Notes: generated by a model not told the origin, from the sequence alone. A stretch of 64,000 nucleotides of DNA from Colwellia sp. (GCA_020630795.1 JAHDIK010000007.1:125206-189205); one strand, 5' to 3'. Shown: positions 17,355-26,200, counted from the first letter of the stretch. Program-made: numbers and translations.

Positions 17355-20207
17355 GTGGATTCTATTATACAACGCATAGATAAAGGGCAGTTTTGGAAAT
17401 TCCATGGAGGTATTCATCCACCTGAACAAAAGTTTATCACTGCAGATCAACCTATACGTACATTACCATTACCAAACGAATTAATTTTGCCTCTGCAACA
17501 GCATATAGGCCAAGCCGGTAAAGTCATTGTAAATATAGGAGATAGCGTACTTAAAGGCCAGCCACTTACCCATAGTGATCATCCAATGGCAGTGCCTATT
17601 CATGCGCCAACTAGTGGTAAAGTTACCCAAATTAAACCGTCTGTTATCGCCCACCCTTCTGGATTAGAAGAGCTATGTTTGTTTCTAGAACCTGACGGCG
17701 AAGATAAATGGTGTACACGTAACATATGTACCGACTTCACTACATTATCAAACGAACAACTTATTGAAAAAATAGCAAATGCTGGTATCTCAGGCATGGG
17801 CGGTGCGGGTTTTCCAACGCATATCAAAGTTAATAATTCTGCTGAAATAGAATACTTAATTATTAATGCTGCGGAATGTGAACCATACATTACCGCTGAC
17901 GACCTATTGATCAGAGAGCAATCTCCTACGATTATTGATGGTATTAACATCCTGCATAAAATAGTGTCACCTAAAGTGGTGTTAATTGGTATTGAAGACA
18001 ACAAGCCGAAAGCAATTCAAGCGTTAAAAAACGCTACAAAAAATATCGAATATATTAAAGTTTGTGTTATTCCTACTAAATACCCTTCTGGTGGCGAAAA
18101 ACAACTTATACAGATATTAACCGGTAAAGAAATACCAAGTGGCTCATTACCAAGCTCGCAAGGCGTAGTAATGCAAAATATTGCAACTTGCTACGCTATT
18201 GCTGACGCTGTAATAAATGATGTTCCACTTATTAAACGAGTAACAACGGTTACAGGCCTTGGGCTAAATAAACCACAAAATGTATGGGCTTTATTAGGTA
18301 CGCCAGTCGGCTTTCTACTGAAAAACTGTGAATACCACACTCAAGACACTAAACAAGTGATCATGGGTGGGCCAATGATGGGGTTTAGCTTACCGTCGGA
18401 CCGTGTGCCCGTAGTAAAAATTACCAACTGTATTTTGGCGCCTAGCGAAAAAGAAATATCAACCAAAGATGAAGAAATTGAATGCATAAGATGCGGTCAA
18501 TGTGCTGACGTATGCCCTGCCCAGTTACTTCCACAAGAACTTCAATGGAGCGCTAAAGCTAAAGATCACGACCAACTCAATAAACTTAACTTGTTTGACT
18601 GCATAGAATGTGGCGCGTGCGCCTATGTATGCCCTAGTCATATTCCACTCGTGCACTATTACCGCATTGGTAAATCAGAAATCAGAGAACAAAAACAACT
18701 TGAGCTGAAAGCAGAAAAAGCAAAAGTTAGATTTGAAGCTCGAAAAGCAAGGCTAGAAAGAGATAAAAAAGCGCGTGAAGAGAAGCAACGTTTAGCTTCT
18801 GAAGCAAGAAAAGCTAGAATGAATTCAGGCACAACTGAAGCAAACAATGAAAAGTCGGCAGTTGCTGCCGCACTCGCTCGCGTAAAAGCTAAAAAGCAGC
18901 AAACGCCAACAAACGATGATAATGCAACAGAAGCAAAATCTTCTCAGGCAAATCCACAAATTGCTGCTGCGATAGCAAGAGCTAAAGCCAAAAAGCTCGC
19001 CGCGAAGAAAGAAGCGGAACAAACAGAAGTTTCTGCAACTAAAAATATTGAAGAAACTACAACACCAGATGTCGAATCAACACCGGAAGCAACTGACAAA
19101 CCGAAAGACAAAAAAGCACAAGTTGCTGCTGCCGTTGCAAAAGCTAAAGCCAAAAAGCTCGCCGCGAAGAAAGAAGCGGAACAAACAGAAGTTTCTGCAA
19201 CTAAAAATATTGAAGAAACTACAACACCAGATGTCGAATCAACACCGGAAGCAACTGACAAACCGAAAGACAAAAAAGCACAAGTTGCTGCTGCGATAGC
19301 AAGAGCTAAAGCCAAAAAGCTCGCCGCGAAGAAAGAAGCGGAACAAACAGAAGTTTCTGCAACTAAAAATATTGAAGAAACTACAACACCAGATGTCGAA
19401 TCAACACCGGAAGCAACTGACAAACCGAAAGACAAAAAAGCACAAGTTGCTGCTGCCGTTGCAAAAGCTAAAGCCAAAAAGCTAGCGGCTAAGAAAGAAG
19501 CTGAAACAGCTAAAGCTCGTGAGTCACAGTCAGAAAATATTGAAGAAACTACAACACCCGAAGTTAAATCAACAACAGAAGTAACTGACAAACCGAAAGA
19601 CAAAAAAGCGTTAGTAGCTGCTGCCGTTGCAAAAGCTAAAGCCAAAAAGCTCGCCGCGAAGAAAGAAGTGGAACAAGCGAAAACTCAAGAGTCACAGCCA
19701 GAAAATGCTGAAGAAACCATAACACCTGAAGTTAAATCAACAACAGAAGTAGCTGATAAACCCAAAGACAAAAAAGCGTTAGTAGCTGCTGCCGTTGCGA
19801 AAGCTAAAGCCAAAAAGCTAGCGGCTAAGAAAGAAGCTGAACAAGCTAAAGCTCCTGAGCCAGTGCCAGAAAGTGTTAAAGACATCGCATCTTCTATCGA
19901 TGATAACCAAACATCTGTTCATGTAGTCGAGAGCTCTGTTCAGAAAAAAGAAAATCAATCTGACATTAAAAACTCATCTCATTCAGGCAATACGATAAAG
20001 TCCTTAGATGAAGAGGTAGAACAAAAAGAAAACGTAAAAGAAGATGATAAAAAGTCAAAAATAGCGGCGGCTGTTGCAAAAGCTCGTGCTAAAAAGAAAG
20101 AAGAAAAGTCAGCACCTATTACCATTGAAGAAGACAAGAAAAATCGAATTGCAGCGGCAGTAGCCAAAGCAAAAGCTAAGAAACAACAACGCTCAGAGTT
20201 AAACTAA
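17355..20207 (+). CDS. rnfC: Rnf electron transport complex subunit C with long repeat tail
   Basis: RnfC is the peripheral NADH-oxidising subunit with FMN and two 4Fe-4S clusters. The core (about residues 1-440) includes GGAGFPTHIK for nucleotide and flavin binding and two cluster motifs, CIRCGQCADVCP and CIECGACAYVCP. The remaining 510 residues are a charged Ala/Lys/Glu helical tail. Its centre is a set of near-identical 54-56 residue repeats, each starting AAA(V/I)A(K/R)AKAKKLAAKK. At 950 residues it is longer than the E. coli protein (740), which also has an Ala-rich tail. The start is GTG at 17355, 8 bases after rnfB. Confidence 0.96.
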   Translation: MDSIIQRIDKGQFWKFHGGIHPPEQKFITADQPIRTLPLPNELILPLQQHIGQAGKVIVNIGDSVLKGQPLTHSDHPMAVPIHAPTSGKVTQIKPSVIAHPSGLEELCLFLEPDGEDKWCTRNICTDFTTLSNEQLIEKIANAGISGMGGAGFPTHIKVNNSAEIEYLIINAAECEPYITADDLLIREQSPTIIDGINILHKIVSPKVVLIGIEDNKPKAIQALKNATKNIEYIKVCVIPTKYPSGGEKQLIQILTGKEIPSGSLPSSQGVVMQNIATCYAIADAVINDVPLIKRVTTVTGLGLNKPQNVWALLGTPVGFLLKNCEYHTQDTKQVIMGGPMMGFSLPSDRVPVVKITNCILAPSEKEISTKDEEIECIRCGQCADVCPAQLLPQELQWSAKAKDHDQLNKLNLFDCIECGACAYVCPSHIPLVHYYRIGKSEIREQKQLELKAEKAKVRFEARKARLERDKKAREEKQRLASEARKARMNSGTTEANNEKSAVAAALARVKAKKQQTPTNDDNATEAKSSQANPQIAAAIARAKAKKLAAKKEAEQTEVSATKNIEETTTPDVESTPEATDKPKDKKAQVAAAVAKAKAKKLAAKKEAEQTEVSATKNIEETTTPDVESTPEATDKPKDKKAQVAAAIARAKAKKLAAKKEAEQTEVSATKNIEETTTPDVESTPEATDKPKDKKAQVAAAVAKAKAKKLAAKKEAETAKARESQSENIEETTTPEVKSTTEVTDKPKDKKALVAAAVAKAKAKKLAAKKEVEQAKTQESQPENAEETITPEVKSTTEVADKPKDKKALVAAAVAKAKAKKLAAKKEAEQAKAPEPVPESVKDIASSIDDNQTSVHVVESSVQKKENQSDIKNSSHSGNTIKSLDEEVEQKENVKEDDKKSKIAAAVAKARAKKKEEKSAPITIEEDKKNRIAAAVAKAKAKKQQRSELN
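18960..19830 (+). repeat. Tandem 162-168 bp repeats inside rnfC
   Basis: The landmark AAGCT(C/A)GC falls at 18993, 19155, 19317, 19479, 19647 and 19815. This gives periods of 162, 162, 162, 168 and 168 bases, all multiples of three. Units 1 and 3 share gcgatagcaaga where units 2 and 4 have gccgttgcaaaa, so a 324-bp double unit has been duplicated. The last two units are more diverged. Confidence 0.95.
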
Positions 20208-20211
20208 TACT

Positions 20212-21285
20212 ATGGCATTTTGGATAGCAATTTCTCCTCATAATCATATACAAAAAACCACCTCTGCATTAATGAGATTGGTTATTTACGCAACCATACC
20301 GGGAATACTCGCACAGTGGTATTTTTTTGGTTGGGGCAACTTAATACACATTTTTTTAGCAACAACAACAGCGCTTGTAGCTGAGTTTTTTGTTTTATCT
20401 TTAAGAGAAAAGAAAATACCTCAACAAATTTTTGATGGTAGCGCAGTCCTTACCGCTGTATTACTAGGGGTGAGTTTACCTGCGTTGGCTCCGTGGTGGA
20501 TATCAGTTATAGGTGCCGCATTTGCAGTTGTTATTGTTAAGCAACTATATGGTGGGTTAGGACATAACCCATTCAACCCCGCTATGGCAGGTTACGTAAT
20601 GTTGCTTATTTCGTTTCCTGTACAAATGACATCGTGGCAACCTCCCCTAGAGTTAATGGCTCACAATTTAGACTTTGTGAACACTTTAACCATGATCTTT
20701 AGTGGATTTACTAGCGAAGGGTTTTCATTAGAGCAATTGAAAACACATGTCGATGGTTACACTATGGCAACACCATTAGACACCGTTAAAACTAACCTTA
20801 CATTAGGTTTAACTATTTCAGAAAGCATGAACAATACAGTAATTGGCGACCACTTTGGTATTGGCTGGGAGTGGATAAACGCAGCATTTTTTGCCGGTGG
20901 TATTTTCTTAATTTACAAAAAAGCGATTGATTGGGTAACTCCATTTGTATTCTTATTTAGCTTATTTGTATTTACGTTTATCTCCTTTATGCTAAGCCCT
21001 GATACAAGCTCTTCAACCATGTTCCACTGGCTAAACGGAGCATGTATGTTAGGGGCATTCTTTATATTGACAGACCCTGTATCGGGAGCAACAAGCACAA
21101 AAGGACGTATTGTTTTTGCCGCTTTAGCAGCTTTCCTTGTATTTATTATTCGACAATATGGTGGTTACCCTGACGCTGTAGCATTCTCAGTATTACTATG
21201 TAACATGTGTGCCCCGCTTATCGATCAATACACAAGGCCTCGCACATACGGACACAGCGAAAGTAAAGGAGAAGGCAATGCGTAA
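20212..21285 (+). CDS. rnfD: Rnf electron transport complex subunit D
   Basis: RnfD is a membrane subunit homologous to NqrB, with a covalently bound FMN. The 357-residue protein has about nine transmembrane segments, the conserved YGGLGHNPFNPAMAGYV stretch and DPVSGATSTKGR, where the SGAT Thr carries the flavin. It starts 4 bases after rnfC and overlaps rnfG by 8 bases. Confidence 0.97.
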   Translation: MAFWIAISPHNHIQKTTSALMRLVIYATIPGILAQWYFFGWGNLIHIFLATTTALVAEFFVLSLREKKIPQQIFDGSAVLTAVLLGVSLPALAPWWISVIGAAFAVVIVKQLYGGLGHNPFNPAMAGYVMLLISFPVQMTSWQPPLELMAHNLDFVNTLTMIFSGFTSEGFSLEQLKTHVDGYTMATPLDTVKTNLTLGLTISESMNNTVIGDHFGIGWEWINAAFFAGGIFLIYKKAIDWVTPFVFLFSLFVFTFISFMLSPDTSSSTMFHWLNGACMLGAFFILTDPVSGATSTKGRIVFAALAAFLVFIIRQYGGYPDAVAFSVLLCNMCAPLIDQYTRPRTYGHSESKGEGNA

Positions 21286-21922
21286 AGCTATTCAAAAAAA
21301 CGCGATAGTGCTCGCTCTGTTTGCTATTGTTTGTACCGCAACTGTTGGGCTAGTGCATTGGTTCACTAAAGACACTATCGCCAAGCAACAACAGCAACAA
21401 CTTGTAGATCAGCTATCACAAGTTGTTCCAGCTGATACGCATAACAACGACATTGCTAACGACTGTTTTACAATAACTTCGCCAGAACTAGGTTCTGCGT
21501 TGCCTCAATCAGCTTATGTAGCAACTAAAAATGGTACGCCTATAGGCATGGCAATAACAAGTACCGCACCAGACGGATACAACGGAAACATTAACTTGTT
21601 AGTTGGTATAAATACCAGCGGCAAAGTAACAGGCGTAAGAGTACTTTCTCATAAAGAAACACCGGGGTTAGGCGATAAAATAGAATTACGAAAAGCTAAC
21701 TGGGTGTTAGATTTCAATGATAAAGAAAGTAAAGAAGAATCAGATCCTCGTTGGAATGTAAAAAAGGACGGTGGAATATTTGATCAGTTTACCGGAGCAA
21801 CCATTACCCCCAGAGCTGTAGTGAAAGCCGTATACAAAACACTTAATTACTTCAACACTCATTCAAGCGATTTATTTGAAAAAGTTAACGATGAATCATT
21901 ACGTTGTGAGAATTCAAAATGA
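21278..21922 (+). CDS. rnfG: Rnf electron transport complex subunit G
   Basis: The 214-residue protein has one N-terminal transmembrane segment (about residues 9-28) and a periplasmic FMN domain with [18 protein letters not shown], where the Thr of TGAT is the expected covalent FMN site. I chose the ATG at 21278, directly behind AAAGGAGAAGG and overlapping the end of rnfD; the frame is open 23 codons upstream but that stretch lies inside rnfD. RnfG passes electrons across the membrane with RnfD. Confidence 0.96.
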   Translation: MRKAIQKNAIVLALFAIVCTATVGLVHWFTKDTIAKQQQQQLVDQLSQVVPADTHNNDIANDCFTITSPELGSALPQSAYVATKNGTPIGMAITSTAPDGYNGNINLLVGINTSGKVTGVRVLSHKETPGLGDKIELRKANWVLDFNDKESKEESDPRWNVKKDGGIFDQFTGATITPRAVVKAVYKTLNYFNTHSSDLFEKVNDESLRCENSK

Positions 21923-22626
21923 GCGGTTTAACAGAATATAAAGAGCTAGCATGGCAAGGCTTATGGAAAAACAACCCTGGTTTAGTACAGCTGCTAGGTT
22001 TATGTCCATTACTTGCTGTAACCTCAACAGCAACAAACGCCATCGGTTTAGGGGTAGCTACGCTATTTGTACTTATTTGCTCTAATGCAACTGTGTCGTT
22101 GGTTAGAAACTGGGTGCCTAAAGAAGTACGAATTCCTATTTTTGTACTCATCATCGCATCATTTGTAACATGTGTTCAGTTGCTAATGAATGCTTACACC
22201 TTTGTTTTATACCAGTCTTTAGGCATATTTTTACCTCTTATTGTTACAAACTGCGCCATTATTGGTAGAGCTGAAGCCTACGCATCTAAAAACCCGATAA
22301 AACAAGCAACGTTTGACGGAATAATGATGGGTGTAGGGTTTCTTCTTGTATTATTTGTTTTGGGTGCACTAAGAGAAATATTGGGACAAGGTACACTGTT
22401 TGACGGCGCACACCTATTACTTGGAGAATGGGCACATGTATTACGAATTGAATTCTACCATCTAGATAGCCAGTTTTTACTTGCTATTTTGCCTCCAGGC
22501 GCATTTATCGCAATGGGGTTACTTATTGCTTTTAAAAATGCAGTAGACGAAAAAGTTGCTCAAGCTAAACCCAAAAAAGACGTTGAAGAAATAGAACGTG
22601 TTCGCGTTAATTTCGACGCTAGCTAA
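21919..22626 (+). CDS. rnfE: Rnf electron transport complex subunit E
   Basis: This 235-residue integral membrane protein is homologous to RnfA and pairs with it. It shows [23 protein letters not shown] split by [10 protein letters not shown], and [16 protein letters not shown], with the paired Cys motifs that bind an iron centre between RnfA and RnfE. It overlaps the rnfG stop by 4 bases (ATGA) and ends the rnf operon 30 bp before nth. Confidence 0.97.
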   Translation: MSGLTEYKELAWQGLWKNNPGLVQLLGLCPLLAVTSTATNAIGLGVATLFVLICSNATVSLVRNWVPKEVRIPIFVLIIASFVTCVQLLMNAYTFVLYQSLGIFLPLIVTNCAIIGRAEAYASKNPIKQATFDGIMMGVGFLLVLFVLGALREILGQGTLFDGAHLLLGEWAHVLRIEFYHLDSQFLLAILPPGAFIAMGLLIAFKNAVDEKVAQAKPKKDVEEIERVRVNFDAS

Positions 22627-22656
22627 ATCATATAATAAGAACCTATAACTCCTGAT

Positions 22657-23289
22657 ATGAATAAAGAAAAACGATTAGAAATTTTAACACGATTGAGAGA
22701 CGACAATCCCAATCCAACAACAGAGCTAAACTTTAGCTCTCCATTTGAGTTATTAATTGCAGTATTACTATCGGCGCAAGCAACCGACGTAGGTGTCAAT
22801 AAAGCAACAGATAAACTCTACAAAGTTGCCAATACGCCCCAAGCAATACTAGATTTAGGCTTAGATGGCTTAAAATCGTATATAAAAACTATCGGCCTAT
22901 TTAACACCAAAGCTGAAAACACCATAAAAACCTGCCAAATGCTGGTTGATTTACACGGCGGTGAAGTACCTGAGAGCCGAGAAGCGTTAGAAGCCTTACC
23001 CGGTGTAGGTAGAAAAACAGCAAACGTTGTATTAAACACAGCTTTTGGCTGGCCGACCATCGCTGTAGACACGCATATCGACCGCGTATCAAACCGCACC
23101 AAGTTCGCCATGGGTAAAAACGTGGTTGAGGTTGAGCAAAAGCTATTAAGAGTAGTGCCAAAAGAATTCAAAGTTGATGTTCACCACTGGCTTATTCTTC
23201 ATGGCCGTTATACCTGTGTTGCCCGTAAACCCAAATGTGGTTCTTGTATTATTGAAGACTTGTGTGAGTTTAAAGACAAAGCTGAATAA
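22657..23289 (+). CDS. nth: Endonuclease III
   Basis: Endonuclease III is a DNA glycosylase/AP lyase that removes oxidised pyrimidines. The 210-residue protein has the helix-hairpin-helix LPGVGRKTANVV with the catalytic Lys in LLSAQATD...GRKTA context, the catalytic Asp in VDTHIDRVSNR, and a C-terminal 4Fe-4S loop with C-x6-C-x2-C-x5-C ([17 protein letters not shown]). It follows rnfE as in E. coli. Two partial copies of its 3' end lie downstream at 24563-24804 and 25955-26109. The next gene begins, convergent, at the base after its stop. Confidence 0.98.
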   Translation: MNKEKRLEILTRLRDDNPNPTTELNFSSPFELLIAVLLSAQATDVGVNKATDKLYKVANTPQAILDLGLDGLKSYIKTIGLFNTKAENTIKTCQMLVDLHGGEVPESREALEALPGVGRKTANVVLNTAFGWPTIAVDTHIDRVSNRTKFAMGKNVVEVEQKLLRVVPKEFKVDVHHWLILHGRYTCVARKPKCGSCIIEDLCEFKDKAE

Positions 23290-23742
23290 TTAAACCGCTA
23301 CTTCTAATCCTAATTTATTGGACTGAATTACAACTTTAGAGTGGAACTTTTTAACGTTTGCATTAGACATTAATAAACGACGAGATAGTTTGTCAAACTC
23401 GCTCATATTCTTGACTACGATAATTAAAACGAAGTCGACCTCGCCTGCGGTATAGTAAAATTGTTGCACTCGCTTTTCTTGATTAAGCTTATCGATAAAG
23501 TCATCTAATGCTTTTTCTCCGCCTTTTTCCAGACATACATCTACAATTAAAGTCGTAAATCCTTGTAACTTGTCTCGGTCAATTATCGCCACTTCCTTTT
23601 TGATAATCCCCAAACCTTTCAGCTTTTTAATTCTTCGCTGACAAGCAGATGCCGACAGGCCAACTTGATGACCAATTTCTTCAGTACTAACCCTGCTTTC
23701 CAATTGAATAATGTTTAAGATTGCTCTATCAAAATCGTCCAC
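23290..23742 (-). CDS. Lrp/AsnC family transcriptional regulator
   Basis: The 150-residue protein has an N-terminal winged HTH (FDRAILNIIQLESRVSTEEIG, then VGLSASACQRRIKKLKGLGII) and a C-terminal RAM domain (VQQFYYTAGEVDFVLIIVV) that binds small effectors and drives oligomerisation. The start is GTG at 23742. It is divergent from the glutathione transferase gene, with a 131-bp gap, so that gene is a likely target. Its stop abuts the nth stop with no spacer, marking the left border of the accessory patch. The effector is unknown. Confidence 0.93.
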   Translation of the reverse strand: MDDFDRAILNIIQLESRVSTEEIGHQVGLSASACQRRIKKLKGLGIIKKEVAIIDRDKLQGFTTLIVDVCLEKGGEKALDDFIDKLNQEKRVQQFYYTAGEVDFVLIIVVKNMSEFDKLSRRLLMSNANVKKFHSKVVIQSNKLGLEVAV

Positions 23743-23873
23743 GCCTAAATTCCTTCATATTTTTAGAAACAACGCCTAAATAAATGCATTAAATCGCCAA
23801 CTTATCAGCGATAGTAACTTAACTTACACCTAAAATACATATTGTACTTAGCTGTTAAAAACAAGAGGTTAAA

Positions 23874-24539
23874 GTGACTAGAGTCTTATACAGTGGTAAT
23901 AGGAACGCATCTAGCTGGGCGTTTCGCGCATGGCTTGCATTAAAAGAGCAAAACATTCCTTTTAAAGAAATTATTGTCGATATTCGTAGACCACAACGCT
24001 GGAATAATCTAGCAGAAATTGGCAACTTTTCACCTCCTGCTTCCGTCCCTGTTCTAGATGATGATGGATTTATTATTTTTGACTCAAGTGCCATCATGGA
24101 ATACGCAAGTGAATTAGGCGAAAACGCTCTACTCCCTGAAGACATAAAAGCTCGCGCGAAAGCCAGATCACTAGTGGCATGGCAACATTCAACCTTTGGT
24201 CGTATATGCCCTTGTTTATTTTTCGAAAGTTCCTTCTATCTAGATAAGAAAGCCTTATCTTGTGACGAAGTTGCCGCAATAGAAAGTGTTTATGCGATTT
24301 GGGAAGATTCCATTATACAGTTTAAAGGGGAGTACCTTGTCGGTAACTACTCTTTGGCCGATATAATGTTTTTACCTTCAGTAATTCGATTTACTTCTCA
24401 TTACCAGCCAGATGAAAGGTGGCCAAATGTTCAAAACTGGTCAAAGATATTACTGACCCGCCCTTTTGTAAAGGAATGGCTCGATGAAGCATATCAACTG
24501 GAACCCATTTATTTACCAGGCTATCGAAACGACCCATAA
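23874..24539 (+). CDS. Glutathione S-transferase family protein
   Basis: The 221-residue protein has a thioredoxin-like N-terminal domain (VLYSGNRNASSWAFRAWLAL with a Ser-containing active-site loop, VPVL cis-Pro and FDSSAIMEY for the glutathione gamma-glutamyl group) and a helical C-terminal domain ending near residue 205. It conjugates or reduces an unknown substrate with glutathione. The start is GTG with AGAGG upstream. It pairs with the divergent Lrp-type regulator. A decayed nth fragment follows 23 bp after its stop. Confidence 0.92.
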   Translation: MTRVLYSGNRNASSWAFRAWLALKEQNIPFKEIIVDIRRPQRWNNLAEIGNFSPPASVPVLDDDGFIIFDSSAIMEYASELGENALLPEDIKARAKARSLVAWQHSTFGRICPCLFFESSFYLDKKALSCDEVAAIESVYAIWEDSIIQFKGEYLVGNYSLADIMFLPSVIRFTSHYQPDERWPNVQNWSKILLTRPFVKEWLDEAYQLEPIYLPGYRNDP

Positions 24540-24562
24540 CTTCTACCTTGATTACCTGTCGA

Positions 24563-24804
24563 TTGACCGACAATAGCTGTAGACACTCACATCGACCGCG
24601 TATCAAACCGCACAAAATTCGCTAATGGGTAAAAACGTGGTGAAAGTTGAAAACAAGCTTTTAAAAGTCGTGCCTAAAGAATTTAAGGTTGATGTTCATC
24701 ACTGCCCTATACTTCATGGGCGCGATAGATGTGTTGCCCATAAAACTAAATGTGGTGTGTGCATTATTGAAAACTTGTGCGAATTTATAGATAAAACTGA
24801 ATAA
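24563..24804 (+). pseudogene. Decayed 3' fragment of nth (copy 1)
   Basis: This stretch aligns with the last part of intact nth (about 23048-23289). One extra base (gctaatggg against gccatggg) shifts the frame and gives a stop. After the shift it reads VDVHHCPILHGRDRCVAHK, still with all four cluster Cys, and ends at a TAA in the position matching the nth stop. There is no start codon or HhH domain. It looks more diverged from nth than copy 2 does. Confidence 0.9.
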
Positions 24805-25067
24805 ATTAAATGTCTGTTTGAGCTAATTATAAATCATGGATGATTGTTCATTAAACGTGTAGCTATACAAGAACCTATCATACAGGGGCTGACCTTCGCA
24901 GCCAGGCTATAATGGTCCTCAAACTCCTGTGTGCCCCCCATGACTCCAATCATTTTGTGAATTCGAAATTAAATAACTGCCTGCATTTCACTACCGCAAT
25001 AACCTCATAGATGGTCAGCGTGGTTCGATGTCGATATCGGCGCATATCTGAGGTAAATTGTCTTTAG
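24805..25067. other. Gene-free stretch between nth fragment 1 and the protease gene
   Basis: No intact reading frame or clear RNA gene is visible. The segment 24901-24960 has 30 G+C in 60 bases, more than is usual in this window, and contains GC-rich motifs such as cagcgtggttcgatgtcg. It may be the residue of a lost gene or mobile element, but I could not match it to one. Confidence 0.4.
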
Positions 25068-25865
25068 TTAGGCCGGGTACTTCAACTTAGGCATTGAACT
25101 CGCCGCTCTTTTATCTTCTGAACCGTGCATAATGCTATTTATCCAATCTTTGAAAAAGCTAAGTCTGCTGTAAAATTCACGATTACCGTATTTGCCAATC
25201 GTACTGCCAAATTCGCCGCGAGAACTTACACCTAATATGATGAATTCACCACCTTCTTTGATGAAAGCAGGGCCTCCACTGTCACCCCCACCTCCAATTC
25301 CCTCAAGAGGTAGAGCGTCGTCGCCACGATGAAAGACAAATTCTAATAATGGGCCTTGAGCATCTTCAACGCGATTGTTCGCTTTACGTAGAACACCATT
25401 GTTTTCAAAATTATCAACAGTTTGCCCCTCCAAGCCTGTTCCGGTTCCTCCTGCTCCTATGAAGGTTACTACCTTTCCGCGCTCCTGGTTATCTAAATAC
25501 AGCTTAGCAGGAGAAACATGAGTAACAGAGATTGATAACTCCAGCATGGCAAGGTCATGGCTGACGCCGGGCGCATGGTCAGGGTGTACAAACCGTCTCT
25601 TTACAACAGCTATTTTTCCACCTACTAAAATCGTACTCCCTGGGTCCGTGCAAAATGTCGTATGTGCAGCTGTCACTACCCATGTAGGCGCTATAAGCGT
25701 CCCATGTGCTCCATCAACATAAAACTGTGCCAGAGCAGGGAAATCTTGCCAAGTAGCTTCGTACATTTTCTTTTCTACATCGTGACGTAGCACGATCGCT
25801 GAGACTGATAGCGATGTTGTAAAAATTAAAACGTAAATAAAATAAACTAGTATCGACTTGAACAT
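25068..25865 (-). CDS. Secreted trypsin-like serine protease (S1 family)
   Basis: The 265-residue protein has a signal peptide (about residues 1-23, cut near SVSA) and a chymotrypsin-fold domain. The triad is complete: His in VVTAAHT, Asp in SHDLAMLEL and Ser in GGGDSGGPAF. The domain ends with a hydrophobic helix (FKDWINSIM) and a short basic tail. It should be exported to the periplasm or secreted. Its neighbours are nth fragments on both sides. Base composition looks higher than nearby genes (35 and 30 G+C in two 60-base samples at 25261 and 25441), which suggests transfer. Two dyad operators lie in its promoter. Confidence 0.93.
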   Translation of the reverse strand: MFKSILVYFIYVLIFTTSLSVSAIVLRHDVEKKMYEATWQDFPALAQFYVDGAHGTLIAPTWVVTAAHTTFCTDPGSTILVGGKIAVVKRRFVHPDHAPGVSHDLAMLELSISVTHVSPAKLYLDNQERGKVVTFIGAGGTGTGLEGQTVDNFENNGVLRKANNRVEDAQGPLLEFVFHRGDDALPLEGIGGGGDSGGPAFIKEGGEFIILGVSSRGEFGSTIGKYGNREFYSRLSFFKDWINSIMHGSEDKRAASSMPKLKYPA

Positions 25866-25869
25866 TTTT

Positions 25870-25885
25870 GATTACACCTGTAATT
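25870..25885. promoter_or_regulatory. Operator 1 of the protease promoter (TACAnnTGTA type)
   Basis: GATTACACCTGTAATT contains ATTACA-CC-TGTAAT, a perfect dyad matching the TACAnnTGTA core used by BlaI/MecI/CopY repressors. It lies 4 bases from the start codon and covers the Shine-Dalgarno region. No BlaI-like gene is present in the window, so the regulator is unknown. Confidence 0.55.
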
Positions 25886-25897
25886 CTTTAAAGATAC

Positions 25898-25925
25898 AGT
25901 ATACTAATTCAATTTTTGATTACAA
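25898..25925 (-). promoter_or_regulatory. Promoter of the trypsin-like protease gene
   Basis: On the minus strand TTGTAA (25925-25920) and TATACT (25903-25898) are 16 bases apart. The -35 falls inside operator 2, and initiation would fall near 25891, just before operator 1, a typical repression layout. Confidence 0.55.
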
Positions 25926-25933
25926 GCGTAATC
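25918..25933. promoter_or_regulatory. Operator 2 of the protease promoter
   Basis: GATTAC-AAGC-GTAATC is a perfect 6+6 dyad. It shares ATTTTTGATTACA with operator 1 as a direct repeat 48 bases away. It overlaps the -35 element. Confidence 0.55.
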
Positions 25934-25954
25934 TTAAAGCTTTAACTCTCAAAA

Positions 25955-26109
25955 AGCAGAAGCTTTTAAAAGTCGTGCCGAAATAATTCAAAGTTGATGT
26001 TCACCACTGGCTTATTCTTCATGGGCGTTATACCTGTGTTGCCCGTAAACCTAAATGCGGTAGCTGTATTATTGAAGACTTGTGTGAGTTTAAAGATAAG
26101 GCTGAATAG
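25955..26109 (+). pseudogene. Decayed 3' fragment of nth (copy 2)
   Basis: This stretch aligns with nth 23137-23289 with roughly 13-14 differences counted by eye. It includes a 40-base run identical to nth (25985-26024 against 23165-23204). An in-frame TAA (ccg aaa taa) interrupts it. The rest still encodes [20 protein letters not shown] and the remaining cluster Cys, ending in TAG. It begins about 20 bases from operator 2 of the protease promoter. The remaining bases to 26200 hold nothing I recognise. Confidence 0.92.
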
Positions 26110-26200
26110 CGAGAATTTGCATAGCAACTTTGAAACAGACAAGTTACTTCGACGGTAGAGTTTTTCCGATGATATTAGTTGTATTCGATTAAATGAATGT

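Noticed and set aside
18944..19645. Minus-strand open frame of 233 codons opposite the rnfC repeats
   Set aside because: It mirrors the Ala/Lys repeat in antisense, giving a low-complexity Ala/Ser/Phe product. The plus-strand rnfC frame is continuous and conserved.
24391..24615. Minus-strand frame of 74 codons across the gst end and nth fragment 1
   Set aside because: It joins the antisense of two unrelated sequences, and its start part repeats an antisense frame of nth.
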